Assembly: GCF_040939455.1 (NCBI RefSeq)
Contig: NC_134108.1
Location: 81,388,001 to 81,452,000, forward strand
DNA: 64,000 bases
Direction: 5' to 3'
DNA from: Microcebus murinus
Lineage: Eukaryota; Chordata; Mammalia; Primates; Cheirogaleidae
Made by a program: the position numbers and the translations under genes. The notes under the pieces were generated by a model. That model did no database searches, was not told the DNA's origin, and saw nothing but the letters and a program-made list of their open reading frames with translations. The stretch's first letter is position 1; each line of letters begins with the position of its first letter. Positions 35,801 through 47,107 of this stretch are shown here, piece by piece.

Positions 35801-36538
35801 AACAGCACAACAGGGAAAAACAATTTTTCCATCACACCACAAGCCAATTTCCTAAATTTGTGTCATTAGAATAACTATTTATTTCTAGTTCTCTTGTTCC
35901 AAAGTTTTTTTTATGTTTTTTCATAGTAAATACAAAGTTTTATATTTTATTATTACTAGTTTATTAACATTATTTAGTCAGCAAGTATTCATACAGTGGT
36001 CATTACTATTAGACATTGTTCTAGGCTCTGTCCTTATAGTAAAAATTCATTTAAAAACTGCCCATTATTTATTTTCACCACTAAAAATATCTTCTCTCTT
36101 CTTTAAGATATTACTTGCAGCTTTTTGGTATCATTGCACTTATACATACCCCCTCCACTTTGAGTGTCAACTTCTTGCTTTACTTCAGTGAAAAATAAAC
36201 AGTAATTTACAATGATCTGATATTAGGCATCCTTATCTTACAAACATGCATTTGTGCTTTTTAATACATAGAATAGAGGCATAAAGGGTTAAATGACTGC
36301 TTCTCCTCCAAGATAAGTATGTGTGACCAGCATCTGTGAGTCAATGAACAGTGAGTACTCTCTCTGTGCTTACTGATATAAATTCAATGCCTATTAATCC
36401 TTTCTGGGTAGTATTTATTTGTAGTTCTTCCTCCCTCTGACCTTTCTAGTTTTCCTCATCATTAAAATTTGTCACTGGATTTTGTTTCACGATATTGGAG
36501 TCAACAAGGTTTTAAGGACTTGATTGGGTTTCACTTAC

Positions 36539-36616
36539 TGTTCTGCCAGGAATTCCTATTCCTGGTGGGCCTATGTCACCTGGGGAACCATGAACACCTG
36601 GCAGTCCTCTTTCACC
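36539..36616 (-). CDS. COL19A1: COL19A1 exon w11 (78 bp)
   Basis: Encodes 26 residues beginning GERGLPGVHGSPGDIGPPG and ending IGIPGRT. The register slips by one residue near PPGIGIPG, giving a small imperfection in the helix. Acceptor is ...cccag and donor is gtaagt. One Gln to Pro difference from recalled human. Confidence 0.95.
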
Positions 36617-36724
36617 CTGGGAAATGAAATGCTTCTGTTAGTGCCAGGCTCAAGAGACATGAATTTTTCTGATATCTTTTGTTAATTATGAATTCCTTAC
36701 AAATTAGCTATAGTATTTTTATAC

Positions 36725-36769
36725 CTTTGGCCCACGTGGACCAGGTGCTCCAGGATTTCCATCTAATCC
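36725..36769 (-). CDS. COL19A1: COL19A1 exon w10 (45 bp)
   Basis: Encodes GLDGNPGAPGPRGPK, five perfect triplets. Acceptor is ...tttag and donor is gtataa, which is weak. It is separated from w11 by a 108-bp intron. Identical to recalled human. Confidence 0.95.
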
Positions 36770-37557
36770 CTAAAGAAAATAAAGAGGTAAATACATCTCT
36801 TTTTCCAGAAGGGTTAAAAATATCTTAGACGTCATAGCTCAAAAATATGTTTCATTGCTCTTCATCTTACTTGAATATACCTTTTTTTGTAAAAGAATAA
36901 GGAACAGGGAATATAAACTTCAATAAGTTATAGACTTTGTATGGTTCCTTTAAAATATAAAAGGTTTTAATCTATAAAATGAGGCATCTGATATTGAGAA
37001 CTATTTATTATTATTAATTAACATAAAAATTTCCAAGGGGATGAGGAAAAGTACATGTGAAACAGGCACATTCATTATTTAGATTTTCCAGTGATCCAGT
37101 TCTCTATGTCTTGGAAACAGTCTGGGTCACAAAGACATTTTCTACAAATGACAGCCTATGGTGATACCTGCAGAGCCTCTGGAAGGGAAATTTTAGGCAG
37201 TTGTCCTGTTTTAAGACAGTGTCCTAGGAAGGCTGATGGGTCAAATGCAGTATATGCAGTATATATCAAATGCAGTATATATCCCCCTAAGGGATCTATG
37301 CATAGGATTTGGGGGCCCATGACTCTTCCAAAAATCACATGCAGAATGTTGGGTGCCTGTGGATTTTCTTCAGAAGAAAGTCCATTGGTTGCATCAAACT
37401 TTCAAATAGGTTATATGTCTAATCTAAAGAATAAGATGAATATTTCTTGTTTTGCAGACCTAAACTTATTCCTGTACTTATGATCTGAAACTGGGAACCC
37501 ACAGGTAGTAATTAATGAACTTAAAAAAAAAAAATCAGTAAAAGGGCTGGTACTTAC
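36770..37557. other. COL19A1: Intron w9-w10
   Basis: No repeat family recognised. A 130-codon plus-strand frame (37091 to 37483) has no protein features I recognise. A local duplication of the word atgcagtatat occurs at 37245 to 37280. Confidence 0.7.
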
Positions 37558-37647
37558 CGGTTCCCCTGGCAGGCTTTTCCCGGGAGGACCAGCCTCACCT
37601 TTGGGACCTGGAAGCCCAGGAGGGCCTATAATCCCACCTGGATCTCC
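37558..37647 (-). CDS. COL19A1: COL19A1 exon w9 (90 bp)
   Basis: Encodes 30 residues from GDPGGIIGPPGLPGPKGEAG to KSLPGEP, mostly Gly-X-Y with a one-residue register slip at GKSLPG. Acceptor is ...cccag and donor is gtaagt. Identical to human as recalled. This is one of the longest exons here and one of the most diagnostic for COL19A1. Confidence 0.96.
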
Positions 37648-38330
37648 CTGGGGAAAACAAAGTAAGATTCTTATTTTGTTCCTCAGGTTCACAGTGGGAA
37701 GTGGGGAGACAGAAGTTTCCATTTAAGTTGTCATCGTAGCCGATTAAACTTCATTCATTCACTCACTCACTCACACACTTGATAATATTTACTGAGTGCC
37801 TAATTCATGTCAGGCACTGTTTATTTATCTCACATGCATTTAGATTTCGTAGTAAGTTATGTTATGATAAGTTTATCAGTATCATGAAAAATATGCACAA
37901 AAGGAAATATCTATTCATAAAGTTCTCTAGATAATCTTTATATTTTCATTAAGTTATTTCTCAATAATGGTTGAATGTTAACATAGTATTTCCATGCAGA
38001 CATTAAGAATCAAGTCTTGAAATATTAAGAGACTTCTTAGGTCTGTGCCACTATTGGTAGCTGAGCCTGAAACAGACTTTCAGAGTCCTGGACATCTTCA
38101 TTTTTAAGTTAGTTCATTTTTGTCCTATGACATTTTTGTGCCAGAACCAGGGCTGCAGCAATGCACCACTGCAGAGAGGGCCTTCACACTGCAGTTGGTG
38201 TGAACCTCTCAGATTCACACACAATCTTGGAAGCCCTTTGCTGTCCTTTCACTTCCACAACGCCCTTATGGTCCTCTGTTTCTTCCTTCTACCCACCTAA
38301 TATACAAAGTGAGTAAAATGTCAACTATAC
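37648..38330. other. COL19A1: Intron w8-w9
   Basis: An L2 3' end on the minus strand (about 37748 to 37830) with an expanded CATTCACTCA start. The rest is unique. Confidence 0.75.
37748..37830 (-). repeat. L2 3' end fragment
   Basis: cattcattcactcactcact then atatttactgagtgcctaat and catgtcaggcactgttt, the reverse-complement L2 terminus. Confidence 0.65.
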
Positions 38331-38384
38331 CTTTTCTCCTTTATTGCCTTGTTTTCCTGGGATACCATGTTCTCCTGGCAATCC
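38331..38384 (-). CDS. COL19A1: COL19A1 exon w8 (54 bp)
   Basis: Encodes GLPGEHGIPGKQGNKGEK, six perfect triplets rich in charged X and Y residues. Acceptor is ...tctag and donor is gtatag, a comparatively weak donor that lacks the usual G at +5. One Ile to Asn difference from recalled human. Confidence 0.95.
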
Positions 38385-38755
38385 CTAGAAAATTCGATTA
38401 ATGGAGAAGAGCAATTAGAACCTTCCTTATTGTGATAACCTTTCTATCTGTGAATCTTGGTCAAGAGGACAGAATTTTAACATACAACCAACAAGAGGAT
38501 AATTGATTTTGGCCTTTTAGACAGGCAAAAACATTACTGAAAATATATGTCTTGTTGTTTTGAGTGAAGCCACTTGGATGTAATGAGAAAGAAAGTAAAG
38601 GAGAATTGAACCAAATGTCTTACCCATATCATTGCCCAGAAATGGAGGAAGGATGGTTTGGTTGGTAGCATCGAATCATGATTCAGGACAACAATAGTAA
38701 AATATGCTTTTACTATGTTTTGGAAACAATAGTTCTTTCCTCTTTTATTTTATTC

Positions 38756-39057
38756 TTTTTTTTTTTTTTTTTTTTTTAGCTCCAGCCATTATTACTTAAT
38801 CTCAGTTTTTGAGCATCTTGTGGCTCCACCTGTGCCACCAGGATTTTCTCTCTTTTCATAAGATCTCTATGCTCGGAACACCTGTAGTGGTCCAGTAGTT
38901 GACTTAGTGGAGTGCTAAAAAGCCTTGTTCTATAAACTGGATATTCAAAGCACCAAACAGAATATGCACACTGACAAGTGGACCCCTGGAGGCTCAGGCA
39001 GTGAGCATGGAGAATAAAGCAGGAGGTCAAGGGGCTGCTCCTGGGGCATGAAAAAAG
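38756..39057 (-). pseudogene. Possible polyA-tailed retrocopy of unknown source
   Basis: On the minus strand the segment ends in an A run (T-run at 38757 to 38778 on plus) right after a stop codon, and it has an 84-codon frame (38776 to 39030) ending LRLSNNGWS. It is GC-richer than its surroundings. I do not recognise the parent. No target-site duplication found. It could instead be unique sequence that happens to abut a T-run. Confidence 0.3.
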
Positions 39058-39260
39058 GAGAGATTCTAAACGCTGCCTGAGGAAACTCTAATTGTGGTCA
39101 GAGAGTGATCAGTCTCCAAGAAGTATGGCCACAGATTTTTCTCCTGTTGTTCAGAGTGTGAACTGACAGAGAGCTCGCACCTCCCCAATTGTCAGAAAGC
39201 TAGAGAGGTTGTCCAAGGGACAGAAAGCTGATCTGGATAATGTATAGAAAAGTGCATTTA

Positions 39261-39361
<101 letters not shown>

Positions 39362-39844
39362 CAGTGAGAGAAAGAGAGAGTCCACTAAAGCCAGGTTATA
39401 ATGTAGCCTGTGGATCTTCTTTTGGAGGGTCTTGCTAGAAAACACCAGAAGCTTTAAAGGTGTCTTTCTTAGATGGATATTTGAACCAAAAGCCATGTAT
39501 ATTGGAAATGCTTGCTTTCTCTCTTGGTTTTCCTTATTTGACATCTCCGGTCTCCTCTACTGCTGGTACACCATTGACAAGCATGTTCAAAATGCTAATT
39601 TAGTTCCTTTGAGTTCCAAAGACCAGTTTTATTAAGTTAATGATGCTCAAAAGAACCCTACATGAATATACGAATGGAATAGTCTACCCAAAAGCTCCTG
39701 ATCTTAGGTATGATTAGTTTTAGTGGTGGACATGACCCATGTCTTTATGTGGCATAACTCAGTCACTTGAACAGATGTTGACAATTCTTTAAAACATGTC
39801 TTGGTCTTAATTTCATTTAAAAATATCAAAGGTATCATACATAC

Positions 39845-39898
39845 AACATCTCCTGGTGGTCCTCTGGGGCCCATGGAGCCTGCAGGTCCTTGCTGACC
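39845..39898 (-). CDS. COL19A1: COL19A1 exon w7 (54 bp)
   Basis: Encodes GQQGPAGSMGPRGPPGDV, six perfect triplets. Acceptor is ...tttag and donor is gtatgt. One Ser to Pro difference from recalled human. The downstream intron holds the (GT)(GA) compound repeat, about 490 bp from this exon. Confidence 0.95.
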
Positions 39899-40571
39899 CT
39901 AAAATAAAAGGTGACAGGCACTTTAACTAAAAAAAACAGATTGTACCTGATTATTTGTAAAACATGGTGTGACCTTTATCTGTAGAAAGTTGAACTTTCC
40001 ACCATCCCAGTTTCTCTGTATAATACTGAAATGTGCTCTGGGCTTATCAAGATAGTTTCCAGATGTTTTTATTTAATGGATCTATTCTCCACAGCAGGTG
40101 ATACCTGGATAACTTGCTTTACCCACAGGCTGGGAGCACACCACATTAATTTCTCCCACACTTCCCCAAAGCTGCTCTTTCTTGAGACACTCCCGCAGAA
40201 TCCCACTTGGGAAACTCAAGTGTCTCAGGGTTGAATAATTTTGGTTTAGAAACTGAATCTTGAATCCTGTTCCTTTTAAGAATACAGCTCAGGATCATAA
40301 ATTCAGCTCACATTGTTTATCCTTAAAGCTTTCAGGGATGTTATTGTGAATATACTCTGAAAAGGAGTTTAAAAATCCTATTGCGAACCAAAAGGCACAG
40401 TTACTATGTGTGTAATAAATGTAGCCAATGGGGGAAAATCACCATGGAAACAGGATAAAGTCCTTTCTTCTTGTGAAGAAAGTGAGTGACATATAGAAGC
40501 TCCTGTTTCACACAGAATGACAATAATGCCCCAAATTATTTCCTAATTTATCTTAGTTATTTCTTATATAC
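39899..40571. other. COL19A1: Intron w6-w7
   Basis: Unique sequence. Nothing recognised. Confidence 0.7.
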
Positions 40572-40625
40572 CTTTAGTCCTGGGCTTCCTATTAAGCCAG
40601 GGGGACCAGGATCTCCAGGTTCACC
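40572..40625 (-). CDS. COL19A1: COL19A1 exon w6 (54 bp)
   Basis: Encodes GEPGDPGPPGLIGSPGLK, six perfect triplets in a classic 54-bp collagen exon. Acceptor is ...tttag and donor is gtatat. Identical to the human segment as recalled. Confidence 0.95.
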
Positions 40626-40717
40626 CTAAACATATGGAAGAGAGGGAGAATTAGATGTTATTTTAATTTTCATAACCTCATTAAAGTTGGAGATGCAACT
40701 GAAGAATGCCAGATTAC

Positions 40718-40753
40718 CTTTGTTCCTTGTGATCCTATCATCCCAGGTTCTCC
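40718..40753 (-). CDS. COL19A1: COL19A1 exon w5 (36 bp)
   Basis: Encodes GEPGMIGSQGTK, four perfect triplets. Acceptor is ...tacag and donor is gtaatc. A short intron of only 92 bp separates it from w6. Two differences from recalled human (Val to Met, Val to Thr). Confidence 0.94.
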
Positions 40754-41877
40754 CTGTAAAGAAAATAATCACTATATGTATAATACTTAAATTCAGATAG
40801 AGGTGGAAATCTCTGATACTTTAATTGAACATCCACAGATTAATATATAATCAAGGGGGGAAATTATAGAAGATATAATGAAATCAAGGAGGAAGGTTCA
40901 TTCTAAAACATGACTTAAAATGCTTATTGCTAATAAATATACAATAGTATCTTCTTTCTTCTTAATAATAGTTTCCCTCCCATATTGTCACTTTTGACAC
41001 TGTGATCATATTCCATTAGCAATCACTGCATTCTCTACTTAGATGACATCCTTATAATTTGCCACTAACTAATCTCATGTCCTAGAGAATTAAAACTTCA
41101 GAAGAGAAATGGGGGAGAGTAGAATTTAAAGTAATATGTTAGCCTGAGCAAGAGCAAGACCCCATCTCTAAAAAAAGTAGAAAAATTAGCCAGGCATAGT
41201 GATGCGTGCCTGTAGTCCCAGCTACTTGGGAGGCTGAGGCAGGAGGATCACTTGAGTCCAGGAGTTGGAGGCTGTAGTGAGTTATGATGACACCACTGTA
41301 CTCTAGCATGGGTGACAGAGTGAGACCTATCTCCAAAAACAACAACAACAACAAAAACCCCAAAAGAATTTAAGGTAATGTGTATTGGCAATTCTACTAT
41401 CAAGTATATGTACTTAATGAAAAAACACCCAGAAAATACAAGGTTATACAAAATAGGACAATATTGGCTATAATAAATTTGCTTTTCTTTACTATGACTT
41501 CTTAATTTGATAAATCCAATTTGTGCATTAACAGAATTTTTGAAAAAACCTCATCTTCTATTTTAATGTTGTACTTTAGATATACTATGTGGATGTCTTT
41601 CATAACATTTATATTGAATCACTACTAGTAATTGGTTTAAGAAAGTATATAAAATCCAAATCAAATGTTAAAGTATGCTCTCATAATAACACTTAACAAG
41701 GTTTAAAATTTCTCATTTATCAAAATGAAAGAATAAACAATCACAGAGGAAAAATCAAAATGCCCAGAGAGCCTATTTAATCAAATCTATTAGATACCAA
41801 AGTAAACATATCAGTAATCAGAGATAAAGAAATCAATGAAGTAGAAAACCCAAGACACCGATAAAACATCTACTTAC
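40754..41877. other. COL19A1: Intron w4-w5
   Basis: Holds a 5'-truncated Alu (41141 to 41364). The remainder is AT-rich and unique. Confidence 0.8.
41141..41364 (+). mobile_element. 5'-truncated Alu SINE
   Basis: Begins inside the left arm (agcctgagcaagagcaagac) and has a complete right arm and an (AAC)n tail. Flanked by agaatttaaagtaatatgtt (41121 to 41140) and agaatttaaggtaatgtgta (41365 to 41384), a target-site duplication with a few changes. Confidence 0.9.
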
Positions 41878-41913
41878 TCTATCTCCCTTTTCACCTTTTG
41901 TAAAAGGTTCTCC
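41878..41913 (-). CDS. COL19A1: COL19A1 exon w4 (36 bp)
   Basis: Encodes GEPFTKGEKGDR. The register is broken once: GEPFTK has no glycine in the expected place, which is a one-triplet imperfection known at this point in the chain. Acceptor is ...cctag and donor is gtaagt. Identical to human as recalled. It is the start of the dense exon cluster w4 to w14. Confidence 0.93.
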
Positions 41914-42562
41914 CTAGGAAAATGGGCAGAAAACAGAATCAATTTTAAACACTTTTAGAAATAAACTCTCCATATCTGGGTGTGGATAAATCCTGCAGGT
42001 GGAACCCAGACCTCCACTGCAGACAAATCTCCAAAATGACCCAGAACATCACACAGTCTGCCTTTGCCACTTAAAGGAAGCATGGAAGAATTAATTTTAA
42101 AACTTTCATATACCCAAATGAACAATGAGTTAATCATTCTAATGCTGTTTAGAGAATTCCCTTCAAATCCTGTCCAGGGCCAAAGCTGTCTATTGCTTGT
42201 TTCATGTACGAGGTGACCACACACACCTCTAACGGGAGTCAGGGAGTCAGAATGGGTGTAGTGGCAACCACATGTGCAATGGAAAGACAGTCATTTGAAT
42301 TCTTCCAGTTGGTTAATTGTATGCTTGAACATAGGAAATCATTATTTTTTAAATACTTCTTAAATGTTAATGAAAATGGCTTGAAGGGGTTAAATACTGG
42401 GTGAATAACAGGACTGTACAAGTGTGTGCAATTGATAATAGATCTTGTTGGTTTAGGTATGAAGATCCTAAAGGGAGATGGAAGCTTTGAGAGGCCACCT
42501 CTTATTAACCAATGCTCTCCTCGTTGCCACTGTGTTACTATTACCATAAGCCAGGCTTAACA

Positions 42563-42617
42563 CAGACAGACAGACAGACACATACAGACACACATGCCCA
42601 CACACATGCACACACAG
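42563..42617 (+). repeat. (GACA)n and CA-rich simple repeat
   Basis: cacagacagacagacagaca then imperfect cacacatgcc/cacacatgca repeats. Confidence 0.85.
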
Positions 42618-42743
42618 GCTTTGTGGTACTATTAACAGCTTCTGTCCTTGAAGTCACATGCACATGATCTCATTTAATCTCACAGCAATGCTGTACAAAA
42701 GCTATTACTATTTAAGAGTGAGGAAAGAAGGTTCAGTAATTCT

Positions 42744-43076
42744 TTTTTTTTTTTTTTTTGAGACAGAGTCTTGCTTTGTTGCCCAGGCTAGAGTGAGTGC
42801 CATGGCATCAGCCTCGCTCACAGCAACCTCTAACTCCTGGGCTCAAGCGATCCTCCTGCCTCAGCCTCCCGAGTAGCTGGGACTACAGGCATGCGCCACC
42901 ATGCCCGGCTCATTTTTTCTATATATATTAGTTGGCCAATTACTTTCTTTCTATTTATAGTAGAGACGGGGTCTTGCTCTTGCTCAGGCTAGTTCTGAAC
43001 TCCTGACGTCGAGCAATCCGCCCACCTCGGCCTCCCAGAGGTCTAGGATTACAGGCGTGAGCCATCGCGCCCGGCC
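42744..43076 (-). mobile_element. Alu SINE, strepsirrhine form, with perfect TSD
   Basis: T-run, gagacagagtcttgctttgt ... tatatatattagttggccaa (the strepsirrhine middle segment) ... catcgcgcccggcc. The 16-mer aaggttcagtaattct flanks it exactly (42728 to 42743 and 43077 to 43092), with few mutations in the body, so this is a relatively recent insertion in the same orientation as the gene. Confidence 0.95.
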
Positions 43077-43299
43077 AAGGTTCAGTAATTCTGAGTAGTT
43101 ATAACTCCTTCCATTTTCCTAGGATAGCATTCATTCTACTTTATATTTCCTTGTATATCTTGGCTAGAAACTGAGCTTAGGATGGATGTAACACATCTTG
43201 CCTATCATAGCATCTCTGGTGTCTCACATAGACCTTTCCGTTGCTGGTACCTCATCCAAGTTTATTAAGTTAAAGAATATAAAGTCATGCATATATAAT

Positions 43300-43555
43300 A
43301 ATAATAGCTGACACTTATTGAATTCTTACAATGTATCAAGTACTATTCTAATCACTTTATATTGATACATTAACAGAGTTAATTCTCATGTCCCCATGGG
43401 GTGGGTACAGTTATTAATAGTATACTCATTTACTGATGAGGAAACTGGAGCAGAGAGAAGTCATATAATTTCCCCAAGGTCACATAGCCAATAAGAAGTG
43501 GTTCAGAATTTAAACTCAGGTAGCCTGATCTCAATCCCAGGCTTTGTTAATTTAG
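43300..43555 (-). repeat. MIR SINE
   Basis: Reverse-complement MIR across most of its length: acacttattgaattcttaca, gtactattctaatcacttta, ctgatgaggaaactggagca, caaggtcacatagccaataa. Confidence 0.85.
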
Positions 43556-44190
43556 TCTCTCTGATTTGATTTATAATTTGATTTATTTATTATTTGAAGT
43601 CAGTGTATTACCAGTAAGATGGAAACCATAACTTTTTAAATTCTTTTTTTCTTTTGCGTGTGAAAGTCTGGAGAAAGTGTGGGAACAATTATGATAGGTA
43701 TTATACCACTCTCAAAAGTTCTCTTAGGGACTGCAATTATTCTCTTGAATGAATCACTCATGAAGATTAGTAATTAAAAGAGCCTCTGCTTTTCACCTCG
43801 TGTCCTGTGTGGGCTATGGGGCTCACCTTTTCTCCCACACTTCCCAGCTCCCCTGCAGTTATGTGGGGCCATGTAGCTAGTGCTGGCAATGAAACGTAAG
43901 CAGAAGTGACAAGTGTTATTTGCAGGCTGAGGCAGTGAAAAGCCCATATATAGTTCTCCAGTCCCCCTTCCCCTGCAGTGGTGACTGAGACGGTTGGGTA
44001 TACCAGAGGGTGTAGCTTCATGATGGTCATCAGCCAGGTAACTGAGCATAGTGTGGAGCAGAACACCCGCCCCTCCCAAATGAACCACGCCAGGCACGCA
44101 GCACCAGCAAGACAGAATCTTTCTTGCACCACGTCACAGAAGTTTTAGGGTTAGTTTTACTTGGTATCACTTAGCCTATTCTGAATAACA

Positions 44191-44516
44191 CAGCCGGCTG
44201 TCCATATCTGCGGGTTCTATATCCACAGATTCGACTAACCCAGGATAAGAAATATTTGGGAAAATGTAACAATTCAATGATAAAAAATAATACAAATTTA
44301 AAAAACAATGGTATAACAACTATTTACACAGTATCATGCACATGGTAGGTAATAGATATTATAAGTAATCTAGAGATGATATAAAGTGTACAGGGGGATG
44401 TGTGTTGGTTATATGCAAATACTGTATCATTTTGTATACAGGAATTGAGTGCCTGTGGATTTTAATATCTGCAGGGGTCCTGGAACCAATTCTCCACAAA
44501 TACTAAAGGACAACTG
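44191..44516 (-). mobile_element. MER2-like Tigger (TcMar) non-autonomous element
   Basis: Ends cagccggctgtccatatctg and aaatactaaaggacaactg, with the interior ggttatatgcaaatactgta and ctgcaggggtcctggaacca typical of MER2/Tigger MITEs. TA follows the right end, as expected for the TA target. The left flank has mutated to CA. Confidence 0.8.
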
Positions 44517-44839
44517 TATACCTCATTTCTATCCAACATCACTACATCTTCTATTAATATTATTGGTTAATTCCTATACATTAGATCAGGGCTTTATGTT
44601 CTTGCTTTTCAGTCTTCATTCTTAAAAAAATCTATCTTTTAAGATAGGAGATGATGCTAACTAGATAGGAGCAATGGACCACATTGCTTACATTACTGCT
44701 TGTTTCTACTTATGTCACACTGCTCATGTCATTGCTTATTTAGAGCCACTATCAAGCTCGAAAGCCACATTGACTAATGTAATTGGCTATAAAAAACAAA
44801 ACAAAATAAGGCAAAGCAAAAACAACCATGAGCCTGGTT

Positions 44840-44960
44840 GTCTAGGCTGTTAGTCCTAGCTCCATTGGCTACTATCTGGGGCAAGTCAAACTTTCAGAGC
44901 CTCCCTTTCCTTAGCTAGAAAATCCTGGGTTTTACCTAGGTGATATTTCAAGTATATTTT
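44840..44960 (+). repeat. MIR SINE fragment
   Basis: ctactatctggggcaagtca, ctttcagagcctccctttcc, ttagctagaaaatcctgggt: a decayed MIR core. Confidence 0.55.
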
Positions 44961-45451
44961 ATCTCCAATATGTTATAAATCTAGCTATATTCTGAATGTC
45001 CAGAAGTGGGGGACAAATTGCCATTTTAAAGTTGCCATTTAGGATTGGTGGTTCAGAATTCAACTTTGGATGAAGGCTACTCTTCTGTTGGATCTTCTAG
45101 TTATTATGTGAAGTCAAGTCTAAATCTTATTCTGGAATAGGAAGGTTGAGACCACAAAGAGCTAATCTGCTCTGCATAATAATGCAAAATTTGTGTTTTC
45201 TAAATGTGGGAATGGGGAAGGCAGGCAGGAAAAGATGTGTGGGGAAGGTAGGATAATTGAGGGAGAAGAGGGAATGGGCAAGGAAGAGTTAGGAAGAAAA
45301 GAAGCTTGCTTCCTCTGGAATCTAAAGACCAGGTTATAGCTAGCCCCAGTGTTAGATAGGCCGCCCCTAAATGTTGGTGGAAGGAGGGAAAGCCAGAGGG
45401 AATCCCTTCGGGAGGGAAAGGTCTGTCATCCCAGGAACTATCCTTGCCACT

Positions 45452-45565
45452 TAAAGCATGGTCCATGGACCAACAGCACGGTGTCACCTAAGAACTTGGG
45501 AGAAATGCAGACTCTCAGGCCCCACCACAAACCTACTGAATCAGAATCAGCAGAATTGCAGTGCA
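45452..45565. repeat. hAT-Charlie-type fossil (MER5/MER1 group)
   Basis: aaagcatggtccatggacca, gagaaatgcagactctcagg, ccccaccacaaacctactga, tcagaatcag: the common mammalian Charlie-derived word order. Only part of the element remains. Confidence 0.65.
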
Positions 45566-45650
45566 CTTGCACATTTGCTAAGCATTGCTCTTCTCATTGA
45601 AAGTTTCTCCTTTCTGTTCTATAGTTCCTTGCTTTTCCAGGGGAATTAAC

Positions 45651-45683
45651 ACTTGATCTTAGCCAAAAAGGCTGAGAAGCGAT
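45651..45683 (-). pseudogene. RNU2: U2 snRNA 5' fragment (3'-truncated retropseudogene)
   Basis: On the minus strand the 33 nt start atcgcttctcagcc and continue through ggctaagatcaagt, matching U2 nucleotides 1 to about 32 with one substitution and one extra T. It begins exactly at U2 nucleotide 1. Near-identical 12 to 13-bp words flank it (aggggaattaac at 45639 to 45650, aggggaatttaac at 45684 to 45696). No A-tail. Non-functional: all but the first stem is missing. Confidence 0.88.
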
Positions 45684-46685
45684 AGGGGAATTTAACAAAT
45701 CTTACTGCAGGGTCCTCCCTGCGTCACATGGGAATTAAGAGAAGGTGGGTGTCAATGTTCAGGCTTGGAGGGGAGACAATGGAGACCTAAAGAATCAGTT
45801 TAGAGATGATCAGAGGAATGTCCAGGTGTGAAGCATCAGGAGTGAGTTGGCAGGTGGGAGAGGCAGCAGCCACCAGGCTGCATTTGTGGGCATATAGGGT
45901 TTCCTAGACATCCCTGGAAATATGCCTGGAACCACATCCCTGGAACCACATTAAACATTGCTAAATCCCATAGCTGCATAGGGAGGTTTACACTGCATCT
46001 TAAGGGCAAGCAGGATTCCCGAAGGTAGAACCGGGGTACATAGGCCACGGCACGGATTCTAAAGCTGCCTGAAAAACTTACTGTTATTACTAAAGTTGCC
46101 TAATTTTTTAAAGCTGAAGTGCATGGAAAATGTGGCTTTGTAACATTACTTTTAATATTGTAATGTTTTTCATACAGGCATTTTAGTGACTTCTTCATTC
46201 TTTATCCTTGGTAAACAAATATCCCTTATTCACTCTGATGAGGAAAGGGGTAAAAGTGATTTTAAAAGATGTATTTTTTAAAAAGTAAGGATAAAACATG
46301 TGTTAAGCCTGATTCTTGCTGATTCTTGAAGGCTGCTGATTTTTATTATTTTAGCAGCATTGAAAAAATAGTCATCTTTTATATCTAGTATTTCTATAAT
46401 TTCTTTAGGTAGTCATATTTGAATATAAATGAAACTACAGGTTTTTTCCCCCTACTAAAAGAACTAAGTTTTAAAAGAAACTGGCCACAGTAATATTGAA
46501 TAGTGGCTTGGGAAGACACCTTGATCTTATAGGAAACAAGAAAGAAAAATAACCAGAAAGTATATTGAAAACAGTTGTTTGAGCAGATAGATGTTTCCAA
46601 TTTTTTTGGATAAATTAGTACCAGCCTTTTGATATTATATCTTGATTTTTTAAATTGATTTTAGTTATAATATTTAGTTATAATA

Positions 46686-46920
46686 GGGCAGCCTAGTGAT
46701 TTTAAACCTTGGGTTCTAGAATCAGCCCACTTAGGTATGAATTCATGGCTCCAATATTTATTCACTGTGTGACCTTGGGCAAGTTACTTAACCTGTCTGT
46801 GCCTCACTTTCCTCATCTGAAAAATGGGGGAGATAATAGTCTGGACGGTTTTTAATGGATTGAATGAATAAATTACATGTAAAGGACTTAGTGCCCGGCA
46901 TAGCTTAGACTTGCTTAAAG
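46686..46920 (+). repeat. MIR SINE, nearly full length
   Basis: cagcctagtgattttaaacc, cactgtgtgaccttgggcaa, gttacttaacctgtctgtgc, ctcatctgaaaaatggggga: one of the best preserved MIRs in the window. Confidence 0.9.
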
Positions 46921-47044
46921 AGCTGATCTATTACTCATCATGACAGGATCGACCAAGGTACATGGAATTGGGGCTGATTTGAAAAAATATTTTAATCCAA
47001 CATTTTAGATATTCTCCCTCTGCCCTCAGAGCTAAAATACTTAC

Positions 47045-47107
47045 AGGTTCTCCTTTTTGTCCTTTAGTACCAACAGACCCTGGAAATCCTGGTAGTCCAG
47101 TTTCACC
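47045..47107 (-). CDS. COL19A1: COL19A1 exon w3 (63 bp)
   Basis: Encodes 21 residues beginning GETGLPGFPGSVGTKG and ending QKGEP, an uninterrupted Gly-X-Y run with Lys-Gly charged triplets. Acceptor is ...tgaaag and donor is gtaagt. One Pro to Thr difference from the human chain as recalled. Confidence 0.95.

Larger units (their letters stand above)
33845..36538. other. COL19A1: Intron w11-w12
   Basis: Holds a monomeric Alu (34607 to 34765) and an LTR-like repeat (about 34960 to 35800), the partner of one at 49.15 kb, plus a short L2-like piece near 35960 to 36035. The remainder is unique. Confidence 0.75.
41914..47044. other. COL19A1: Intron w3-w4
   Basis: Holds a GACA/CA-rich tract (42563 to 42617), a young Alu (42744 to 43076), two clear MIRs (43300 to 43555, 46686 to 46920) and a probable third (44840 to 44960), a MER2-like Tigger element (44191 to 44516), a hAT fossil (45452 to 45565) and a U2 snRNA fragment (45651 to 45683). 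Confidence 0.8.

Noticed and set aside
37091..37483. 130-codon plus-strand frame between w9 and w10
   Set aside because: Intronic, antisense to the gene, contains a local atgcagtatat duplication and no recognisable protein features.
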